NCBI GenBank assembly: GCA_046295655.1
Contig: JBKBMT010000011.1
Coordinates: 1-54,094, forward strand
DNA: 54,094 nt
From: JBKBMT01 sp046295655
Lineage (GTDB): Bacteria > Pseudomonadota > Alphaproteobacteria > Rhodobacterales > Rhodobacteraceae
Direction: 5' to 3'
Part shown: in pieces, positions 16,467 to 25,293 of the stretch
How positions within the stretch are numbered: position 1 is the stretch's first letter
Layout of the letters: the number at the start of each line of letters is the position of its first letter
Notes under the pieces: generated by a model
Databases searched by the model: none
What the model was told of the DNA's origin: nothing
The model's input: the letters and a program-made list of their open reading frames with translations, nothing else
Translations under genes and position numbers: made by a program

Positions 16467-16949
16467 ATGGCACTTGTCGGCATCATCATGGGCAGCCAGT
16501 CCGACTGGCCCACCATGAAAGAGGCGGCCGATATCCTCGACGCCCTGGGCGTGACCTGGGAGGCGCGCATCGTCTCGGCCCATCGCACCCCGGACCGGCT
16601 TTGGGACTATGGGCGGACCGCGGCGGATCGCGGGCTCAAGGTCATCGTGGCCGGGGCAGGGGGGGCGGCGCATCTGCCGGGGATGATGGCATCCAAGACC
16701 CGGCTTCCGGTGATCGGCGTGCCGGTCGAGACCCGCGCGCTGGGCGGTCTGGACAGTCTCTATTCCATCGTCCAGATGCCACGGGGCTATCCGGTGGCGA
16801 CGATGGCAATCGGTGCGGCCGGGGCGGCGAATGCCGGGCTGATGGCGGCGGCGATCCTCGCGCTGTCCGACCCCGGTCTGGCCGGGCGCCTGGAAAGCTG
16901 GCGCGCCGGGCTGTCGGCCTCGATCCCCGAGGTGCCGCAGGATGGCTGA
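16467..16949 (+). CDS. purE: N5-carboxyaminoimidazole ribonucleotide mutase
   Basis: 160 residues, ATG at 16467 after CGGAGG. Class I PurE motifs are present: MGSQSDWPTM, the catalytic-His segment SAHRTPDR, and the GAGGAAHLPGM loop. It converts N5-CAIR to CAIR in purine synthesis. It overlaps purK by 8 bp, so the two consecutive steps are translated together. Confidence 0.97.
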   Translation: MALVGIIMGSQSDWPTMKEAADILDALGVTWEARIVSAHRTPDRLWDYGRTAADRGLKVIVAGAGGAAHLPGMMASKTRLPVIGVPVETRALGGLDSLYSIVQMPRGYPVATMAIGAAGAANAGLMAAAILALSDPGLAGRLESWRAGLSASIPEVPQDG

Positions 16950-18015
16950 GCCGCTGCGTCCCGGGGCGGTGATCGGCATCCTCGGTGGCGGACAGCTGGG
17001 GCGGATGCTGTCGGTCGCCGCCGGACGTCTCGGGTTCCGCTGTCACGTCTACGACCCCGCGCGCGACCCTCCGGCCGCCGATCTGGCGCATCGCGCGACA
17101 CAGGGGGACTGGGACGATGCCGCGCGGCTCGCAGCCTTCGCGGCCACGGTCGATGTCGTCACCTACGAGTTCGAGAACGTGCCCGCCGCCTCGCTGGACG
17201 CGATCGAGGCGGTTCGGCCGGTGCGTCCCGGCCGCCGGGCGCTGGAAGTCAGCCAGGACAGGGTGGCGGAAAAGACCTTCCTGAACGGGCTGGGCCTTGC
17301 GACGGCGCCCTGGGCCCCGGTCGGCGATGCTGCATCGCTTCGGGCGGCGCTGGCACGGATCGGGACGCCCTCGATCCTCAAGACCACGCGGCTTGGTTAT
17401 GACGGCAAGGGTCAGGCGCGGCTGGCAGGCCCGGCCGATGCCGAACCCGCACTGGCCGCGATGCAGGGCGAATCGGCCGTTCTGGAGGGTTTTGTTGCCT
17501 TCGAGCGCGAGGTCTCGGTGATCGCCGCGCGGGGGCTGGACGGTTCGGTGGCCGCCTTCGACCCCGGCGAGAACGTGCACCGGGACGGCATCCTGCGCAG
17601 CACCTCCGTGCCGGCCCGGCTGACCGCCGCGCAGCGGTCGGATGCGGTGCTGATCGCGGCACGGATCCTGAACGCGCTCGACTATGTCGGGGTGCTGGGG
17701 GTGGAATTGTTTGTCACCCCCGGGGGCCTGCTGGTCAACGAGATCGCGCCGCGGGTCCACAACTCGGGGCACTGGACGCAGAACGGCTGTGCCGTCGATC
17801 AGTTCGAGCAGCACATCCGCGCGATCGCCGGCTGGCCGCTGGGCGACGGGTCGCGTCATTCCGACGTGGTGATGGAGAACCTGATCGGCGACGATGTCGC
17901 CCGCGTGCCGGCCCTGGCGGGCGAGCCCGGAACGGCGATCCATCTCTACGGCAAGGCCGAGGCCCGGCCCGGGCGCAAGATGGGCCATGTCAACCGGGTG
18001 CGGCCGCGCGGCTGA
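16942..18015 (+). CDS. purK: 5-(carboxyamino)imidazole ribonucleotide synthase
   Basis: 357 residues. An ATP-grasp enzyme with N-terminal IGILGGGQLGRML, the central KTTRLGYDGKGQ and C-terminal NEIAPRVHNSGHWT...FEQH. It makes N5-CAIR from AIR, bicarbonate and ATP, the step before PurE. Its stop abuts the stop of the convergent lipase-like gene with no bases between. Confidence 0.97.
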   Translation: MAEPLRPGAVIGILGGGQLGRMLSVAAGRLGFRCHVYDPARDPPAADLAHRATQGDWDDAARLAAFAATVDVVTYEFENVPAASLDAIEAVRPVRPGRRALEVSQDRVAEKTFLNGLGLATAPWAPVGDAASLRAALARIGTPSILKTTRLGYDGKGQARLAGPADAEPALAAMQGESAVLEGFVAFEREVSVIAARGLDGSVAAFDPGENVHRDGILRSTSVPARLTAAQRSDAVLIAARILNALDYVGVLGVELFVTPGGLLVNEIAPRVHNSGHWTQNGCAVDQFEQHIRAIAGWPLGDGSRHSDVVMENLIGDDVARVPALAGEPGTAIHLYGKAEARPGRKMGHVNRVRPRG

Positions 18016-18762
18016 TCAGGGTATCAGCCGTTCCACCGCCGTCAGCCAGTCCATGTCGCGATCGAACCGCCCGGTGCGGAGGAAGGCAATCACCTGTGCG
18101 ATCACGAGGGGCGAGCTCATGATGAAGGTATGGGTGACGGGCAGCACCAGGTGATCGGTCATCCCGGCGACACGCGTGCTTTCGACCGAAACCTTGCCGT
18201 CGTCGGGTCCCTCGATCAGCGACGAGGTAATGGGGTTCAGCGACCGGCTCCCCGCGACCACGCCAAGCTCGAAATCCACCGGGGGCAGGCGCATCGGAAC
18301 CGACCGTTCGTCGGTGCCCAGTTCCAGCCCGGCGGGTCCGTTCAACCATTCGAAGGCGCCGATCTGGCCCAGCGCGTCAACAAGCTCGGACCCGCGGTTG
18401 GGCGGTGCCAGCATGACCACCCGGCCAAGAGCTTCGGGACGGTGGTCGATCAGCCACAGCCGCAGCAGGATGCCGCCCATGGAATGGGTGACGAAATGCA
18501 CCGGCGCCTCGGCGCCGCATTCGGCGACGGCGGGAGCGACATGTTCGGCCGCCAGTTTCTCGATCGTGTCCGTGGTCGAGGGATAGCCGCGGTTCACCAC
18601 GCGGTATCCAGCCTGTTCCAGCGCCGCCTGCATCAGAAGCATCGAGGCTTCGCTGCGAGCAAGGCCGTGCAGAAGCACAACACAATCGGCGCGCGTCGGC
18701 TGCGCCAGTGTCGCGGCAATCGCCAGTGCCCCCAGGGCGGCATGTATCGATCGAGCGAGCAT
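18016..18762 (-). CDS. Lipase-like alpha/beta hydrolase, exported
   Basis: 248 residues from the ATG at 18762. An N-terminal signal peptide (LARSIHAALGALAIAATLAQPTRA, cleavage near ADC) is followed by an alpha/beta-hydrolase start VVLLHGLARS and the nucleophile elbow THSMGG. It resembles bacterial PGAP1/lipase class proteins. It probably acts in the periplasm on an ester substrate that I cannot name. The Cys two residues after the cleavage site is not a convincing lipobox. Confidence 0.8.
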   Translation of the reverse strand: MLARSIHAALGALAIAATLAQPTRADCVVLLHGLARSEASMLLMQAALEQAGYRVVNRGYPSTTDTIEKLAAEHVAPAVAECGAEAPVHFVTHSMGGILLRLWLIDHRPEALGRVVMLAPPNRGSELVDALGQIGAFEWLNGPAGLELGTDERSVPMRLPPVDFELGVVAGSRSLNPITSSLIEGPDDGKVSVESTRVAGMTDHLVLPVTHTFIMSSPLVIAQVIAFLRTGRFDRDMDWLTAVERLIP

Positions 18763-18832
18763 TGTTCCGGCTCCGACCTTCAGATAGGAGCGCAGGGCCG
18801 CCGTGTCGATGCCCGGAAGCAGCGACGCCGCG

Positions 18833-19834
18833 TCAGTACAGCCGGCTGACGACGTAGTCGGCCAGCAGGTCGAGCGTGTCTCGCAACTCGTGTTCCGGCA
18901 GGACGGCCAGCGCCCTGCGCGCGGTTTCCGACCAGCCCAGGGCTGCGGCCCGGGTCGCCTCGAGCGCGCCGTGCCGGACCAGCAGGGCGCGCGCCTGTTC
19001 AAGGTCGCCGGCTTCCTGAACCCCCTGTTCGATCGTGCGCTGCCAGAAGGCGCGCTCGACGGCGTCGCTGCGGGCAAAGGCATGGATCACCGGCAGCGTG
19101 ACCTTGCGCTCGCGGAAGTCGTCTCCCGTGTTCTTGCCGATCAGCTCGGCGCTGCCGCCCCAGTCCAGCAGGTCGTCGGCCATCTGGAACGCGATTCCCA
19201 GCGCATCGCCATAGGCGCGCAGGGCATCGACCTGTGCCTCGGGGGCCGCCGCGATCACGCCGCCGACCTCGCAGGCCGCGGCAAAGAGCGCTGCCGTCTT
19301 GCCCCGGACCACCCGCAGATAGGTATCGGCATCGGTCCTGAGGTTGTGGGCTGCGGTCAGTTGCAGCACCTCGCCCTCGGCAATGGTGGCCGAGGCATCC
19401 GACAGGATCGACAGGATCCGCAGCGAGCCGGTCTCGGTCATCAGCTGGAAGGCCCGGGCGAACAGATAGTCGCCGACCAGCACGCTCGACTTGTTGTCCC
19501 ACAGCAGGTTGGCGGTCGGCCGGCCGCGGCGGCGCTGGCTTTCGTCCACCACATCGTCGTGCAGAAGCGTGGCGGTATGGATGAACTCCACCGTCGCGGC
19601 CAGCCGGATGTGATGCGCGCCCTCGTAGCCGCAAAGCCGGGCAGCAGCGAGTGTCAGCATGGGGCGCAGCCGCTTGCCGCCGGCCTCGACCAGATGCGCG
19701 GTCACCTCGGGGATCCGTGGCGCATGCTCGCTGGCCATCCGCTCGCGGATCAGCGCGTTGACCGCCGCCATCTCGGCGCCGAGCGCCGCCGCAAGGCGGT
19801 CGTGCGGCTTGTGCGGCAGTTCGTCCAGACCCAT
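18833..19834 (-). CDS. Polyprenyl diphosphate synthase (ubiquinone side chain)
   Basis: 333 residues. First aspartate-rich motif LLHDDVVDES, substrate lysine in GGKRLRPML, second motif QMADDLLDW and the GDDFRERKVTLP segment. This pattern is that of long-chain (octa- to decaprenyl) trans-prenyltransferases such as IspB/DdsA, which make the quinone tail. Rhodobacterales usually have ubiquinone-10, so a decaprenyl product is likely but unproven. Confidence 0.92.
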   Translation of the reverse strand: MGLDELPHKPHDRLAAALGAEMAAVNALIRERMASEHAPRIPEVTAHLVEAGGKRLRPMLTLAAARLCGYEGAHHIRLAATVEFIHTATLLHDDVVDESQRRRGRPTANLLWDNKSSVLVGDYLFARAFQLMTETGSLRILSILSDASATIAEGEVLQLTAAHNLRTDADTYLRVVRGKTAALFAAACEVGGVIAAAPEAQVDALRAYGDALGIAFQMADDLLDWGGSAELIGKNTGDDFRERKVTLPVIHAFARSDAVERAFWQRTIEQGVQEAGDLEQARALLVRHGALEATRAAALGWSETARRALAVLPEHELRDTLDLLADYVVSRLY

Positions 19835-19889
19835 GATCCGCGTCTCGCCCCATCTCGACAGGCGCGGGCCTGCCGGCTACCCATGCCCC

Positions 19890-20105
19890 ATGCGGGAACT
19901 TCTGCGCAGCACCGATCCGACCGTCATCGCCTTTGCCGAGGCACTGCTACAGGGTGAGGATATAGCCAGCTTCGCCATGGACGTCCACATGAGCGTGCTG
20001 GAAGGCTCGATCGGCATATTGCCGCGGCGCCTGATGGTGCGCGATAAGGACCTGTTCATGGCCCGGGTCATCCTGCGCGACAACGGGATCGAGCCCTCGA
20101 CGTGA
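19890..20105 (+). CDS. DUF2007 domain protein
   Basis: 71 residues from ATG 19890 (MRELLRSTDPTVIAFAEALL). It matches the small DUF2007 signal-transducing-like family, with a ferredoxin-like fold. Its stop overlaps the GTG start of the following methyltransferase gene (GTGA at 20102), so they form a pair. No specific function known. Confidence 0.8.
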   Translation: MRELLRSTDPTVIAFAEALLQGEDIASFAMDVHMSVLEGSIGILPRRLMVRDKDLFMARVILRDNGIEPST

Positions 20106-20866
20106 CTCCGTTTCCCGAGGCCGATCTGACCTGCGACGGTTTTCTGGGTGGCCGCTTGCGGATCTGGCAACCGCGGCGCGGCTTCCGGTCGGCGGCGGAT
20201 GCGGTGCTGCTGGCGGCGGCCTGCCCTGCCAGACCCGGCGAGACGGTTCTGGAACTCGGCTGCGGGTCCGGGGTCGCGTTGCTGTGCCTCGGCGCGCGGA
20301 TCCCCGGGCTGGCCCTGACGGGTCTGGAACGACAGCCGGGCTATGCCGACCTCGCGCGTCGCAATGCCACCGTCAACGGGATCCCGGCGGAAATCGTCAC
20401 CGGCGATCTGGCGGAAATGCCCGCGACGCTGCGCCGCAGCTTCGATCAGGTGCTTGCGAACCCGCCCTACCTGTCGCCGGGCGGCGGCACCGGGGCAGGC
20501 GACGCAGGACGCGAGGCCGCGCTGCGCGAAACGACCCCGCTTCGGGTATGGGTCGCGGCGGCGCGGCGCCGGCTGCGCCCGGGCGGGTGGCTGACCCTTG
20601 TCCAGCGCGCCGACCGGCTGCCCGACGTCCTGACGGCTCTGGCCGAAGGCTATGGTTCGGTTGCCGTTCTGCCGGTCGCCGGACGCACGGCGCGCCCCGC
20701 GGGGCGCGTGATCGTCAGGGCGCGCAAGGGCGGGCGCGGGGCATTCCGTTTGCTGGCGCCTCTGATCCTGCACGAGGGCGCCACGCACGACCGCGACCGC
20801 GACAGCCACCCGCCGGAGGTGCAGGCGATCCTGCGCGACGGCGCGCCGATCAACGCCTTCGATTGA
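20102..20866 (+). CDS. Class I SAM methyltransferase, TrmN6-like
   Basis: 254 residues, GTG start overlapping the DUF2007 stop. SAM motif LELGCGSGVALLCLG, and ANPPYLSP (motif IV of N6-adenine methyltransferases). The YfiC/TrmN6 group methylates A37 of tRNA-Val in E. coli, which makes a tRNA or other nucleic-acid adenine the likely target; HemK-like protein-glutamine methylation is the alternative. Confidence 0.85.
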   Translation: MTPFPEADLTCDGFLGGRLRIWQPRRGFRSAADAVLLAAACPARPGETVLELGCGSGVALLCLGARIPGLALTGLERQPGYADLARRNATVNGIPAEIVTGDLAEMPATLRRSFDQVLANPPYLSPGGGTGAGDAGREAALRETTPLRVWVAAARRRLRPGGWLTLVQRADRLPDVLTALAEGYGSVAVLPVAGRTARPAGRVIVRARKGGRGAFRLLAPLILHEGATHDRDRDSHPPEVQAILRDGAPINAFD

Positions 20867-20982
20867 AGCGGTGCCTGTGGCGGTGTCACGCCTTGTCGGT
20901 ATCCGGTTCGCTGGAAGCAGGTGACAGGAACCGGGAAATGTGATGGACTGATGACATTCGATCAACCGGAGAGGAGAGCATC

Positions 20983-21150
20983 ATGTCCATCGCTTCGCAC
21001 CTGCAGGAACTGCGCCGCAAGCACGAGGCCCTCTCGCAACTCGTTGAAGAAGAACAGCGCAACCCGGGTGCGGACGCGCTCAAGATCGCCGAACTGAAGA
21101 AGCAGAAGCTTCGCCTGAAAGAGGAAATCGTCCGGCTCGCCGACGCCTGA
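20983..21150 (+). CDS. YdcH family protein (DUF465), copy 2
   Basis: 55 residues, ATG at 20983 directly after GGAGAGGAGAG. The sequence begins MSIASHLQELRRKHEAL and contains AELKKQKLRLKEEI, the same helix signature as the gene at 16187. Convergent with the DMT exporter, 4 bp apart. Function unknown. Confidence 0.88.
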   Translation: MSIASHLQELRRKHEALSQLVEEEQRNPGADALKIAELKKQKLRLKEEIVRLADA

Positions 21151-21154
21151 CGGG

Positions 21155-22027
21155 TCAGGTCCGGGCACTGGCGCTGGCCGCCAGTGCCGCACCCCCGGCG
21201 ATCAGAAGCGCGGCAAGGCCAAGCAGCGGCGTTGCCGCGGTCATCCCGGCAAGCACCAGCGCCAGCGTGGAAAGCAGAGGCGCTGCGTAGGAGGCGACTC
21301 CCAGCATCTGGATGTCGCCGCGCTTGACACCGATGTCCCACAGGTAGAAGGCGAGGCCCACCGGCCCGAGTCCCAGCGCCACCACCGCAGCCCAGCCGGC
21401 GGTGCCCTCCGGCCAGGCCGGGGTTTCCCATATGAGGTGCGCCGGAACCGAAAGCGCCGCCGTAGCCAGACAGAAGATCGCCACCGCCTCGGTCGGCACG
21501 GTGCCGAGCCTGCGTGATCCGACCGAATAGACCGCCCAGGTCAGCGCGCACAGGAAGGCGAGGCCGAGCCCGGGCAGGGCCGACCCGGCGAATTCCGCCC
21601 CCGTCCGCAGAACGATCAGCGCGGCCCCGGCAAGGCCCAGACAGGCGCCGATCACATGCCCGCGGCGCAGCTGTTCCCCCGGCAACAGGCCCGAAAGCAG
21701 CACGATGAACAGCGGCCAGAGATAGGCGATCAGCCCGGCCTCTGCCGGCGGCGCGAGCCGGAGCGCCGAGAAGTAGAGTGCATGATAGCCGAACAAGCCT
21801 GCCGTTCCGAACAGGATCGCGACCGGCCCCGCCTGCCGCAGCCGGGGCCAGCCCCCCGTGACCACGATCCAGACCATCCCCACCGCGCCGCCGATGCCGA
21901 AGGTCAGGACATTCAGCAGGAATGGCGGGACCGGGGCGGTGCCGACGGTCATCAGTGCAAGAAGCGACCACAGCAGGATGGCGCCGAAGCCCGTGATCGT
22001 GGCGTTTCGTCGTGCGGCCTGCGTCAT
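21155..22027 (-). CDS. EamA/DMT superfamily transporter
   Basis: 290 residues with about ten hydrophobic helices arranged as two EamA repeats (for example LIAYLWPLFIVLLSGLLPGEQLRRGHV closing the first). Members export amino acids, metabolites or drugs through the inner membrane; the substrate cannot be predicted here. The start ATG at 22027 follows GGAGGTTGGG on the minus strand. Confidence 0.88.
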   Translation of the reverse strand: MTQAARRNATITGFGAILLWSLLALMTVGTAPVPPFLLNVLTFGIGGAVGMVWIVVTGGWPRLRQAGPVAILFGTAGLFGYHALYFSALRLAPPAEAGLIAYLWPLFIVLLSGLLPGEQLRRGHVIGACLGLAGAALIVLRTGAEFAGSALPGLGLAFLCALTWAVYSVGSRRLGTVPTEAVAIFCLATAALSVPAHLIWETPAWPEGTAGWAAVVALGLGPVGLAFYLWDIGVKRGDIQMLGVASYAAPLLSTLALVLAGMTAATPLLGLAALLIAGGAALAASASART

Positions 22028-22109
22028 CCCAACCTCCGTGCAGCGAGGGCAGATGCCCGCATCTCCGAAAGGATTGCAAGATGCGCCGAAAACCGCGCGG
22101 GCAGGGCGC

Positions 22110-22138
22110 TTGACAACATCCCGGGGCTGGGCGACAAG
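22110..22138 (+). promoter_or_regulatory. Candidate tRNA-Ala promoter
   Basis: A consensus -35 TTGACA at 22110-22115 and, 17 bases later, a weak -10 GACAAG (22133-22138), placing the transcription start just before the tRNA at 22149. Confidence 0.4.
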
Positions 22139-22148
22139 GCCGCGGTTC

Positions 22149-22224
<76 letters not shown>

Positions 22225-22293
22225 GATCTCCGAACGGGAATGGGTTGACCGGCTCGCGGAGCCCGGCGAATCACCGGGGCGGTCACGTCTGGT

Positions 22294-22317
22294 CGCCGCG
22301 GCGGCGCGTCCGCGGCG
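22294..22317 (+). terminator. GC hairpin downstream of tRNA-Ala
   Basis: CGCCGCGG (22294-22301) pairs with CCGCGGCG (22310-22317), 70 bp after the tRNA. The rest of 22225-22435 shows no gene. Confidence 0.35.
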
Positions 22318-22435
22318 CCGTTCTCGCTCCGTCCGGCGCCCTGACGTGTGTGGGGGGCTGCGGCGACGTGCCTTGCGCAGAGCCATCCCGCCCGGGTCGG
22401 GCGCGCCCAGGCAGGCTGCCCGACCGCTGCGCGCG

Positions 22436-24430
22436 TCAGCCGTCGTCCCGGTAATCCTCGGCGGTGCGGACGCGGCGGGTGTGCTCGGCGTGGGGATCGA
22501 AGCCTTCGTTGACCACCGCCTGAACCCGGCAGTCCTCGCACATCGTCAGCACCGCCCGGCGGGCCTCGCCTTCACGCCCCGAGAACATCCAGTGGCCTGC
22601 CAGCCGGGCCTGCACCCGTTCGATGCTGGACCGCGTGCCGAAAGGCTTGCCGCAGGCGGTGCAGGCGAAGGGTTCTTCCTGTTTCAGGATCCGGCGCTGC
22701 CCCTCCCAGGCGGCGAAGTCGATCTGCGGGGCAAGGGTAATCGCCGCCTCGGGGCAGGTTGCGGCGCAGAGCCCGCACTGGACGCATTGCGCCTCGGCAA
22801 AGCGCAGCATCGGGACCTCGGGGTTGTCGGCCAGCGCCCCGGTCGGGCAGACGCCGACGCACGCGTGGCAAAGGGTGCAGGCGGCATGGTCGAGGACGAC
22901 TGCCCCGAACGGCGCACCAAGAGACAGCGGGATCACGCCCTGCGGCGCCGGGGCGGTGCGGTTCAGCTCGGACATTGCCAGCGTCAGCAGGCCGCGCTTG
23001 TCGGTGGGCGGCAGGAACTGCGACCGGTCGCGGCGGGGCGGTGACTTGTGCCAGACCGCTGTCTCCAGGGCATCAGGGTCGTCGGCGGCGATGATTGCGC
23101 AACTCCCGGGGTCGTGGCCGGTCGCGCCCAGGATCGTCCGCATCAACGCCTCGGTCGCGTGAAGCCCCGATATGTCGTGCCGCGGCCGTTCGCGGACCAG
23201 AAGCCGCACCGCACCCGCGCCCCACGCCAGCGCCGCGGCCACTGCCTCGGGACCGACCTGCGTGACCTCGTTGACCGCCACGGGAACGACATGGGCGGGC
23301 AGACCCCGGCCGAAGCGGGCGGCGGCGTCGATCAGCGCCGCGCCGTGGTCCTCGTCGTGAAACAGGATCACCGGTGCTGCGGCACCGCCCGCGGCGAACC
23401 AGGCAGCAAGACCCGCGCGCAGCCGCTCGGCCAGCACCCCGGCCGACGGCAGGGCATAGGCGGCCGCCCCGGTGGGGCAGGCGGCGGCACACTGACCGCA
23501 GCCGGCACAGATCGCCGGGTCGATGGCCACGCTGTCGCCGGCGGGCACGATGGCGGAGGCCGGGCAGAGATCCAGACAGCGTGTGCAGCCGGTCCGCCGG
23601 TTGCGCGAATGGGCGCAGAGATCGGCAGCAAAGTCGATGTAGCGCGGCTTGTCGAAGGTTCCGGCCATCTGACCCGCGCGCGCCACGAGATCCGCGACCG
23701 CAACCGGATCGCGCGGATCGGCGCGGAAATAGCCCGGTCGCAACTCGCCGGCCGGAAACAGCGGCCTGCCGCCGGTCAGATCCACCACCAGAGCGGCCCG
23801 CGAGCTTGCACCGTCGCGCGCGGCGCCGAATTCGAGCCGGGCGCGCGACGACGGCGCGGGCGCCGCATAATCGTCCACCGTCAGCTCGAAGGCGCCCAGA
23901 TGGCCGGTTGCCGCACGAATGCGGCCCTGCAACACCGGGAAGACCGTCTCGCGCGGCGGCACGACCTGAGCGCCGGGCACCAGGAGCACCGTGATGTCCA
24001 GCGTTTCCGCCAGCCGGGCCGCGGCATCGACCGCCACCTGATCGCGTCCGAGCACCAGCGCGACCCCGTCGCTCTCCAGCGTGACAATGCCGAACGGCGC
24101 CGGCTCGACCTGCGCCATGGCGATCAGGGCCGCCATCTTGGGTCCGGCCGCCGGACCTTCGGCGGACCAGCCGGCGGTCTCTCGGATGTTCACGAAGCGC
24201 AGATCGCCCTGGAAACCCGCATCCGCGGCAACTTCCCTGAACAGGGGCGCCTCCTGGGTGCAGGCGACAATCAGCGGGCCGTCAGCCTCGTCCAGCGCGG
24301 CGCGGAAGCGACCGATCTGGGCCTGACAGAGTTGCGTCGCGGTGCAGTCCTCGGGCGCGCATCCTGACGCGCCCAGCGCCCGCCCGTCGAGCCGCATGGT
24401 CCCTTCGCAGCTGCATGCCAGAATGCGCAT
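22436..24430 (-). CDS. Multi-cluster 4Fe-4S protein of the formate dehydrogenase locus
   Basis: 664 residues from the ATG at 24430 (MRILACSCEGTM). The first 300 residues are a Cys-containing domain without clear function. Then comes one ferredoxin-like pair (RRTGCTRCLDLCP; CAGCGQCAAACP), about 180 residues of linker and a second pair (CTLCHACVGVCP; CVQCGLCAATCP). The C-terminus has a possible zinc or extra Fe-S site (CTACGKPFG, then CEDCR). No signal peptide is seen, so it should be a cytoplasmic electron carrier with about four clusters. It is divergent from the accessory genes of formate dehydrogenase across 140 bp, so it is likely co-regulated. Possible roles are electron transfer or cofactor maturation for that enzyme. 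Confidence 0.85.
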   Translation of the reverse strand: MRILACSCEGTMRLDGRALGASGCAPEDCTATQLCQAQIGRFRAALDEADGPLIVACTQEAPLFREVAADAGFQGDLRFVNIRETAGWSAEGPAAGPKMAALIAMAQVEPAPFGIVTLESDGVALVLGRDQVAVDAAARLAETLDITVLLVPGAQVVPPRETVFPVLQGRIRAATGHLGAFELTVDDYAAPAPSSRARLEFGAARDGASSRAALVVDLTGGRPLFPAGELRPGYFRADPRDPVAVADLVARAGQMAGTFDKPRYIDFAADLCAHSRNRRTGCTRCLDLCPASAIVPAGDSVAIDPAICAGCGQCAAACPTGAAAYALPSAGVLAERLRAGLAAWFAAGGAAAPVILFHDEDHGAALIDAAARFGRGLPAHVVPVAVNEVTQVGPEAVAAALAWGAGAVRLLVRERPRHDISGLHATEALMRTILGATGHDPGSCAIIAADDPDALETAVWHKSPPRRDRSQFLPPTDKRGLLTLAMSELNRTAPAPQGVIPLSLGAPFGAVVLDHAACTLCHACVGVCPTGALADNPEVPMLRFAEAQCVQCGLCAATCPEAAITLAPQIDFAAWEGQRRILKQEEPFACTACGKPFGTRSSIERVQARLAGHWMFSGREGEARRAVLTMCEDCRVQAVVNEGFDPHAEHTRRVRTAEDYRDDG

Positions 24431-24446
24431 GCCGTTTCCTTTCCCC

Positions 24447-24503
24447 TGTTGCAGCCGATCCGTCCCGCGGCAGGAACCTAGCGCAGCGCGGCGTCCTGCA
24501 ACA
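24447..24503. promoter_or_regulatory. Divergent control region with inverted TGTTGCAG/CTGCAACA sites
   Basis: TGTTGCAG (24447-24454) and its exact inverse CTGCAACA (24496-24503) lie 41 bp apart between the divergent poly-ferredoxin and LplA-like genes. The core TGCAACA recurs at 28033-28039 in front of the torD-formate dehydrogenase genes. It could be an operator for a shared regulator. Confidence 0.35.
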
Positions 24504-24570
24504 CCCCCGACCCCGCTTGCCGGGCGCCCCGGCTTGGCGCATCCTGCGCGATGCCCGACGGAGACACCCG

Positions 24571-25293
24571 ATGACGACCGACACACTGCCGGCCCGCATC
24601 CATCTGCCCCCGCCCTTCACGCTGCATCCGGCCGGGACCGGTTCGGCCTTCGACACCGCGTGCCGGCTTGCCCCCGACGAAGGTGCCGGCGCCCTGGTCG
24701 TGCAGCAGGAGCCCGGTCGTCTGCACTTTGCCGTGGTGCTGGAACCCGACCGCCCGCTGCCGGAGGCGCGCGGCGCATTCTTCGTGGGCATGGCGGCACT
24801 GGCGGACGCGCTTGCGGCCCATTGCCCGCCCGAACGTGCGGTCCGGATCGACTGGCCGGATGCCATCCGCTATGACCGGGCGCGGCTCGGCGGTGGGCGG
24901 CTGGCGATCGCGCCGGGCGCCGGACCCGGCGATGTGGCCGACTGGATGGTGTTCTGCGCAGAGCTCATCGCCGACCGCGACCATGTCGAAGAACCGGGAA
25001 CCTTTCCCGACAGCACCTCGCTCAAGGAAGAAGGCTTCGATACCTCCGAGGATATCGTGTCCACCTTCGCCTCCTACCTGATGCTCTATTTCGACCGATG
25101 GACGCACCAGGGGATCGATGCGGTCACGAACCGCTATCTGATGCGGATCGACCCGCCGCTTCTGCGCGGTGTCCGACGGATCGAGGGCGAGACGCTGGTC
25201 GAGGTCTCGGGCGCCGGTGCGACTCGCCGGGTCACGCTGGAGGATGGGCTGGCCGCCAGCCGATGGCGCGGGCCCGAGGGGCCGGTGCTGTGA
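24571..25293 (+). CDS. Biotin/lipoate protein ligase-like protein with DUF4444-type C-terminus
   Basis: 240 residues, ATG 24571. The body resembles the LplA/LipB/BPL fold (family BPL_LplA_LipB_2, from memory), with ARGAFFVGMAALADALA and a C-terminal segment of DUF4444 type around TNRYLMRID...EGETLVEV. No biotin or lipoyl acceptor protein lies nearby, and the gene starts the accessory run of the formate dehydrogenase locus. A scaffold or cofactor-handling role is therefore as likely as true ligation. The next gene starts inside its stop codon (GTGA). Confidence 0.75.
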   Translation: MTTDTLPARIHLPPPFTLHPAGTGSAFDTACRLAPDEGAGALVVQQEPGRLHFAVVLEPDRPLPEARGAFFVGMAALADALAAHCPPERAVRIDWPDAIRYDRARLGGGRLAIAPGAGPGDVADWMVFCAELIADRDHVEEPGTFPDSTSLKEEGFDTSEDIVSTFASYLMLYFDRWTHQGIDAVTNRYLMRIDPPLLRGVRRIEGETLVEVSGAGATRRVTLEDGLAASRWRGPEGPVL

